64,000 nt of DNA. It comes from Bradyrhizobium nanningense. GTDB lineage: Bacteria; Pseudomonadota; Alphaproteobacteria; Rhizobiales; Xanthobacteraceae. Shown here piece by piece: positions 59,225-64,000 of the stretch (positions are counted from its first letter, which is position 1; each line of letters begins with the position of its first letter). Location of the stretch: assembly GCF_004114535.1 (NCBI RefSeq), contig NZ_LBJC01000023.1, forward strand, positions 62,001 to 126,000, given 5' to 3'. The notes beneath the pieces are model-generated. The model did no database searches. It was not told the DNA's origin and worked only from the letters and a program-made list of their open reading frames with translations. A program made the position numbers and the translations under genes.

Positions 59225-61039
59225 ATGCCCGTCCGCCAGCTTCCAGAGCAAGTCGTCAACCGCATCGCCGCCGGCGAGGTGGTCGAGCGGCCCGCGAGCG
59301 TGGTCAAGGAACTGGTCGAGAACGCGATCGATGCCGGCGCGAGCCGGATCGACGTCTTCACCGACGGCGGCGGTCGGCGGCGAATCGGCATCACCGATGA
59401 CGGCGGCGGCATGACCGCGAAAGACCTCGCGCTCGCGGTCGAGCGCCATGCGACCTCCAAGCTCGACGACGAGGATCTGCTCCAGATCCGCACCCTCGGC
59501 TTCCGCGGTGAGGCGCTGCCCTCGATCGGCTCCGTCGCGCGGCTCTCCATCACCACACGCCATGCCAGCGAGCCGCATGCCTGGGCGCTGACCGTCGAGG
59601 GCGGCGCGAAGTCCGAGATCATGCCGGCGGCGCTGGCGCACGGCACCCGCGTCGAGGTTGGCGACCTCTTCTATGCGACGCCGGCGCGGCTGAAGTTCTT
59701 GAAGACCGATCGCACCGAAGCCGAGGCGATCCGCGAGGTGGTGCGCCGCCTCGCCATGGCGCGGCCCGATATTGCCTTCACGCTGGCGGGCGAGGAGCGC
59801 GCGCCGGTGACCTGGGCCGCGGCGCTGCCCGGCGCTGCTGGACGGCTGACCCGCCTCGGCGACATCCTGGGCGCCGAGTTTCGCAGCCACGCCATCGAGG
59901 TTCATTCCGAGCGCGAGGGTGTCGTCGTCGCCGGCTATGCCGCAGCGCCCGCGCTCACCAAGGCCAATGCGCTCGGGCAATATCTCTTCGTCAACGGCCG
60001 CCCGGTGCGCGACAAGCTGATCCTCGGCGCGGTGCGCGCCGCCTATTCCGACTATCTGCCGCGTGACCGCCATCCGGTGCTGGCGCTGTTCGTCACGCTC
60101 GATCCGCGCGAGGTCGACGCCAACGTGCATCCCGCCAAGACCGAGGTGCGGTTCCGCAATGCCGGTCTCGTCCGCGCGCTGATCGTGCACGGATTGAAGG
60201 AAGCGCTGGCGCGCGAGGGCCGTCGCACCGCCGCCAACAGCGGCGAGAGCGCCTTGTCTTCGTTCCGGCCCGCCTTCATGCCGCAACGTCCGGCGAGCTG
60301 GGACTGGCGGGCCTCGCCCGCCGCCCCCGTCGCGCCGATGCCGTCATTCGAGGGCGCCGCCGCGCCCGCGTTCGCGGAGCGCGCACAGGCCGCATTCGAC
60401 GTCGGTGCGCCCAGCGCGGACGTGCGGATCGAGACCCAGCCAGCAGGCGATCTCGTCGACCGCCCGCTCGGCGCGGCGCGCACCCAGATCCACGAGACCT
60501 ATATCGTCTCGCAGACCCGTCACGGCCTCATCATCGTCGACCAGCACGCCGCGCATGAGCGCATCGTCTACGAGCGGTTGAAGGCCTCGCTGGCCGCGAA
60601 CGGCGTGCAGCGGCAGATCCTCCTCATTCCCGAGATCGTCGAGATGGACGAGGCGACGGTCGAGCGCCTCCTGGAGCGCAGTGAGGAGCTCGCCTCGTTC
60701 GGCCTCGCCATCGAATCCTTCGGCCCCGGCGCAGTCGCGGTGCGCGAGACGCCCTCGCTGCTCGGCAAGACCAATGCGGGCGGCCTCTTGCGCGATCTCT
60801 CGGAGCACATGGCCGAATGGGACGAGGCGCTTCCTCTCGAACGCCGCCTGATGCACGTCGCGGCCACCATGGCCTGCCACGGCTCGGTGCGCGCCGGCCG
60901 AAGGCTGCGGCCCGAGGAAATGAACGCCCTGCTCCGCGAGATGGAGGAGACGCCCAACTCCGGCCAGTGCAATCACGGCCGGCCGACCTATGTGGAGCTG
61001 AAGCTGAGCGATGTGGAGAAGCTGTTCGGGCGAAGGTGA
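59225..61039 (+). CDS. mutL: DNA mismatch repair protein MutL
   Basis: Links MutS to downstream strand removal. GHKL ATPase: NRIAAGEVVERPASVVKEL, ENAIDAGASRIDV, TDDGGGMTAKDL and RGEALPSIGSV. The C-terminal dimerisation domain carries DQHAAHERIVYERL, an exact fit to the endonuclease motif DQHA-x2-E-x4-E, and CNHGRPTYVEL, so this MutL is probably a nicking endonuclease, as in bacteria without MutH. 604 residues with a Pro/Ala linker at ~350-420. Followed by two family A repeats. Confidence 0.97.
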   Translation: MPVRQLPEQVVNRIAAGEVVERPASVVKELVENAIDAGASRIDVFTDGGGRRRIGITDDGGGMTAKDLALAVERHATSKLDDEDLLQIRTLGFRGEALPSIGSVARLSITTRHASEPHAWALTVEGGAKSEIMPAALAHGTRVEVGDLFYATPARLKFLKTDRTEAEAIREVVRRLAMARPDIAFTLAGEERAPVTWAAALPGAAGRLTRLGDILGAEFRSHAIEVHSEREGVVVAGYAAAPALTKANALGQYLFVNGRPVRDKLILGAVRAAYSDYLPRDRHPVLALFVTLDPREVDANVHPAKTEVRFRNAGLVRALIVHGLKEALAREGRRTAANSGESALSSFRPAFMPQRPASWDWRASPAAPVAPMPSFEGAAAPAFAERAQAAFDVGAPSADVRIETQPAGDLVDRPLGAARTQIHETYIVSQTRHGLIIVDQHAAHERIVYERLKASLAANGVQRQILLIPEIVEMDEATVERLLERSEELASFGLAIESFGPGAVAVRETPSLLGKTNAGGLLRDLSEHMAEWDEALPLERRLMHVAATMACHGSVRAGRRLRPEEMNALLREMEETPNSGQCNHGRPTYVELKLSDVEKLFGRR

Positions 61040-61051
61040 CCCGAAGCTCTC

Positions 61052-61154
61052 GTAGGGTGGGCAAAGGTGCAAAGCGCCGTGCCCACGATCTTTCCATGAT
61101 TACGATAGAAGCGGTGGGCACGGCGCGCGAAGAGCGCGCCTTTGCCCACCCTAC
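61052..61154. repeat. Palindromic intergenic repeat (family A variant)
   Basis: Arms GTAGGGTGGGCAAAGG and CCTTTGCCCACCCTAC are inverted, with inner GCCGTGCCCAC/GTGGGCACGGC. First of two copies between mutL and rsmD. Confidence 0.88.
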
Positions 61155-61187
61155 GGCAGCGAGACTGTTCGGCCAGCGATGAGCTTC

Positions 61188-61270
61188 GTAGGGCGGGTTA
61201 GCGCAGCGTAACCCGCCTCTTCTGCGTCTGCCGAGACGATGGCGGATTACGCTGCGCTAATCCGCCCTAC
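61188..61270. repeat. Palindromic intergenic repeat (family A), reaches into rsmD
   Basis: Arms GTAGGGCGGGTTAGCGCAGC and GCTGCGCTAATCCGCCCTAC are inverted. Its right end, read on the minus strand, gives the last three residues and TAG stop of RsmD. Confidence 0.9.
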
Positions 61271-61814
61271 GCAAAAACACGAATTCCGTGTCGTCATAAG
61301 CCCGCCGCTCTAGTTCTTCGTAGCCGTCCGGCGTCACGAACTGCGCGGCTTTCGCTTCCTCCACCACCAGCAGCGCGCCCGGCGTCAGCCAGCCGCCGTC
61401 GCGCAAGGACGCGAGCGCCTTCTCCGCAAAGCCCTTGCCATAGGGCGGATCGAGGAACACCAGCGAGAACGGCTCGACGGGATGCGCAGGCCCGAGATCG
61501 GTCGCGTCGCGCCGATAGACCTTGGTGACGCCACCCAGGCCCAGCGACTCGACATTGTTGCGCAGCAGAGCCCGCGCTTCCGCGCCATTGTCGACGAACA
61601 GCGTGAACTTCGCGCCGCGTGACGAGGCCTCGATGCCGAGCGCGCCGGTGCCGGCGAAGAGATCGAGCACGCGCGCATCGGCAATCGGATCGTCATAGGC
61701 ATGCACGAGGATGTTGAACACGGACTCGCGCAAGCGGTCCGCCGTCGGGCGGATGTCGCGCGAGGACGGCGAGGCGAGATTGCGCCCCTTCAAGCGACCG
61801 CCGACGACGCGCAA
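61257..61814 (-). CDS. rsmD: 16S rRNA (guanine-966-N2)-methyltransferase
   Basis: Methylates G966 of 16S rRNA. 185 residues; TTG start at 61814 (reading MRVVGGRLKGRNLASP as in the family) lies two bases after the rluB stop, a coupled arrangement. SAM motif DLFAGTGALGIEASSRG and catalytic DPPYGKGFAEKAL are clear. The last residues (RRAD) and TAG stop come from the edge of a family A repeat, so the C-terminus is altered by that element. rluB-rsmD is the usual Rhizobiales order. Confidence 0.94.
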   Translation of the reverse strand: MRVVGGRLKGRNLASPSSRDIRPTADRLRESVFNILVHAYDDPIADARVLDLFAGTGALGIEASSRGAKFTLFVDNGAEARALLRNNVESLGLGGVTKVYRRDATDLGPAHPVEPFSLVFLDPPYGKGFAEKALASLRDGGWLTPGALLVVEEAKAAQFVTPDGYEELERRAYDDTEFVFLRRAD

Positions 61815-61816
61815 CG

Positions 61817-63823
61817 CTAGTCCTCCCGCGGCGTCAGATCGCGCTTGCCGTGATAGCCGCGCTTGGGACGGCGCGGCGGGCCGTAGCCGCTGGCCTCTTC
61901 CTCGTTGCGCTCGCGCGCCTCCTCGCTCCCGGTGCGCTGCACCAGCACGCGGCGGCCCTTGCGGTCGTTGATCACGGCACGCTTGCTAACGGGCTTCGTC
62001 TCGCGCGGTGCATCGTCATCTCGCGCTGCCGGCTTCGCAGGCACGTCGAACTGCGCCCCCGACTTCTCGATCACCTTATCGCCGAGCTGCTCGCGCAGCA
62101 CCCGCGACTTGATCTCCTCGACCTGGCCTTCAGGAACCTCGCCGAGCTGGAACGGGCCATAGGAGACGCGGATCAGCCGGTTCACCTCGAGCCCGAGATG
62201 GGCGCAGACGTTGCGCACCTCGCGGTTCTTGCCCTCGCGGATCGCGAACACCAGCCAGACATTGGCGCCCTGATCGCGCTCCAGCGTCGCATCGATCGGA
62301 CCGTATTTGACGCCCTCGATCTCGATGCCATTCTTGAGCTCGTCGAGCTGCGCCTGGGTAACGTCGCCATGGGCGCGAACGCGGTAGCGGCGCAGCCAGC
62401 CGGTATCCGGCAGCTCGAGCGTGCGCGCAAGCCCGCCGTCATTGGTGAGCAGCAAGAGGCCTTCGGTATTGAAATCGAGCCGGCCGACACTGATCAGCCG
62501 CGGCAGGCCTTCCGGCAGATTGTCGAACACGGTCGGACGCCCCTCGGGGTCGTCATGCGTGGTCATCAGTCCGCGCGGCTTGTGATAGAGGAACAGCCGC
62601 GTGCGCTCGCGCTCCGGCAACGGTTTGCCGTCGACCATGACGACGTCGTTCTTCGTGATGTCCAGCGCGGGCGAGTTGATCACCCGGCCGTTGACCGTGA
62701 CGCGGCCCTGCGTGACCATCTCCTCGGCGTCGCGGCGCGAAGCCAGGCCCGCGCGCGCCAGCACTTTGGCGATGCGCTCGCCGGCCTTCTTCGGCTTCGG
62801 CTCTTCTTCGCGGCGCGGCCGCCGGTCGAAATCCCGATCGCGCTCGCGATAGGCACCACGACCGCCGAAGGCGGGACGTTTCTCGAAGATCCTGCTGTCG
62901 TCCTCGTTTTCACGGCGCGGCCGATCGCCGAAACGGCCTTCGCTGCGCGGATGCTCGTGCCAATCGGAACGGCCTTCCGACCGCTCGCGCGGCCGATCGA
63001 ATTTTGGACGATCCTCGCGCGGCCGATCGAATTTGGGCCGCTCACGGAACGGGCGATCCCCCGATGCGCGATCGTCGCGTGAGCGCGAGAACCGCGGACG
63101 GTCCTCGCCGCCTTGCCGATCATCGCGCTTCTGCCAGGGCTTGTCCTCGCCGCGGTCGCGGCCACCGAAATCCTTGCGCGGACCTTTGCCAAAATCCTTG
63201 CGCGGCGGCCGATCGCCGCGCGGAGCCGCGTCGCGCTTCTGCCAGGGCTTCGAATCGCCACGCTCGCCACGATCTCCGCCGCGCGAAAACTTCCGCTCGC
63301 CTTCGAACGGGCGCTCCGGACGGTCGCCGCGCGGCGAATACGGCCGCTTGTCGCCGAACTTCTTGTCGCCGAACCGTCCGGCGGGACGGGACTCGTCGCG
63401 ATCGCGGCTGCGCGGCGGACGGTCGTCACGGCCATAGGACGGCCGGTCACCGCGCGGCTTGAATGCGCGCTTCTCACCGTCGCGCGATCCACGATCGGAA
63501 AATGGACGGTCGCCACGCGGCTTGAAGCTGCGCTCGCCGCGGCCTTCATTGCTGCGATCGTCGCGCTTGAAGCGCGGACGGTCGGAAAAATCGCGGCGCG
63601 GGGCATCGCCCTCCTCGCGGCGCCGGAACGGACGGCTGTCGCGATCGCCACGGGGCGGGCGGCTGTCACGGTCCCCCCTTCCCTCGCTCTTGCCCTCAAA
63701 ACCGCGCTTGGCGAACTTCTTCTCGGGACCGCGCGCCTTGCCGCTACGGCCGCCCTTCGCCGGTCCCTTGGCCGGGCCTCGCCGGCCGCGGGAATCGTTG
63801 TCTTTGTCGCTGTCGCGAGGCAT
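61817..63823 (-). CDS. rluB: 23S rRNA pseudouridine synthase RluB/RsuA type with long RGD-rich N-terminus
   Basis: 668 residues. The catalytic part begins near residue 345 with an S4 RNA-binding domain (AKVLARAGLASRRDAEEMVT), then the RsuA/RluB catalytic core with Asp in GRLDFNTEGLLLLTNDGG (near residue 448). The first ~340 residues are highly repetitive, rich in Arg, Asp, Gly, Lys, Phe and Pro (RDSRPPRGDRDSRPFR-like units), probably disordered and RNA-binding. ATG at 63823 is chosen, with an alternative four codons upstream. It heads rluB-rsmD and diverges from tadA. Confidence 0.93.
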   Translation of the reverse strand: MPRDSDKDNDSRGRRGPAKGPAKGGRSGKARGPEKKFAKRGFEGKSEGRGDRDSRPPRGDRDSRPFRRREEGDAPRRDFSDRPRFKRDDRSNEGRGERSFKPRGDRPFSDRGSRDGEKRAFKPRGDRPSYGRDDRPPRSRDRDESRPAGRFGDKKFGDKRPYSPRGDRPERPFEGERKFSRGGDRGERGDSKPWQKRDAAPRGDRPPRKDFGKGPRKDFGGRDRGEDKPWQKRDDRQGGEDRPRFSRSRDDRASGDRPFRERPKFDRPREDRPKFDRPRERSEGRSDWHEHPRSEGRFGDRPRRENEDDSRIFEKRPAFGGRGAYRERDRDFDRRPRREEEPKPKKAGERIAKVLARAGLASRRDAEEMVTQGRVTVNGRVINSPALDITKNDVVMVDGKPLPERERTRLFLYHKPRGLMTTHDDPEGRPTVFDNLPEGLPRLISVGRLDFNTEGLLLLTNDGGLARTLELPDTGWLRRYRVRAHGDVTQAQLDELKNGIEIEGVKYGPIDATLERDQGANVWLVFAIREGKNREVRNVCAHLGLEVNRLIRVSYGPFQLGEVPEGQVEEIKSRVLREQLGDKVIEKSGAQFDVPAKPAARDDDAPRETKPVSKRAVINDRKGRRVLVQRTGSEEARERNEEEASGYGPPRRPKRGYHGKRDLTPRED

Positions 63824-63943
63824 GGATAATCTCACTCAAGGGGGTGGCCGTTGAGCATTGTGCGCGCTCGTTCCGAGCCGCATGCTCAGGCAAAACCGGT
63901 AAGCACTTCTGCTGAAGGCGCAGCTACTAGCAGGTTTCTGGCG

Positions 63944-64000
63944 ATGATACGAGGCTTGAAAGCCCCCTCTTTCATGGATTTGGCGCTCAAAACGGCCGAA
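63944..64000 (+). CDS. tadA: tRNA adenosine deaminase, start only (3' end cut by window)
   Basis: Only 19 codons are visible, but MIRGLKAPSFMDLALKTAE is the recognisable start of bacterial TadA, which makes inosine at the wobble position of tRNA-Arg. Start could be ATG 63944 or TTG 63956. Divergent tadA next to rluB-rsmD is a usual Rhizobiales arrangement, which supports the call. The catalytic zinc motif is beyond the window. Confidence 0.65.
   Translation, partial: MIRGLKAPSFMDLALKTAE

Overview
The window is chromosomal DNA from a high-GC alphaproteobacterium, almost certainly Bradyrhizobium or a close Nitrobacteraceae relative. This rests on strong G/C preference at third codon positions, GTG and TTG starts, alphaproteobacterial family versions (UvrB and RluB with long extra tails, type-II lumazine synthase, a TipF-like EAL protein, PetP/PetR-like regulators) and mosaic palindromic repeats in many gaps. 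The genus call is inference from recognised proteins, not from a marker RNA; no tRNA or rRNA gene was seen.

Layout. 1-10.8 kb: end of a LysR regulator, two small proteins, an AT-richer lipoprotein gene (1572-2813), uvrB, a decayed gene remnant, a tandem pair of NTF2-fold proteins, a secreted barrel-like protein and several small unknowns. 10.9-15.6 kb, minus strand: two MaoC-like hydratases, then ychF, pth, rplY and a UbiK-like factor. 16-20.7 kb: lgt, a MidA-type methyltransferase, pgeF, a lipoprotein and prs. 20.8-26.2 kb: a lumazine synthase under an FMN riboswitch, a YbjN protein, proC, a hot-dog thioesterase, a tautomerase and hisS. 26.4-30.5 kb: ilvE divergent from a MarR, response regulator and histidine kinase operon. 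30.5-36 kb: a HAD hydrolase, small secreted proteins, RNase T2, RlmJ, a cold-shock protein and an outer-membrane barrel protein.

36-44.9 kb: uvrC, pgsA, moaD, moaE, prmB, a holin-like protein, a BrkB-family protein, a degenerate EAL protein and a NagD-like phosphatase. 45-54.8 kb: a CheY-like protein, ribF, ileS, lspA, an unknown secreted protein, an active/inactive pair of M16 peptidases and arfB. 55-58.5 kb: a cytochrome c, a glyoxalase-fold protein, a Tat-exported small subunit and a GMC oxidoreductase, which together look like a periplasmic sugar or alcohol dehydrogenase. 58.6-64 kb: an RHH regulator, mutL, rsmD, rluB and the start of tadA.

Most genes are housekeeping: DNA repair (uvrB, uvrC, mutL), translation (hisS, ileS, rplY, pth, ychF, arfB, prmB, rlmJ, rsmD, rluB, tadA), lipoprotein maturation (lgt, lspA), flavin supply (ribH, ribF) and molybdopterin synthesis (moaD, moaE). 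The points most worth a second look are a low-GC3 patch inside hisS, a repeat family that supplies stop codons to three genes, a CtrA-like box plus inverted repeat before uvrC, the FMN riboswitch on a stand-alone ribH, the degenerate EAL protein and unannotated small membrane proteins. I found no CRISPR array, phage, transposase or convincing new defence system.
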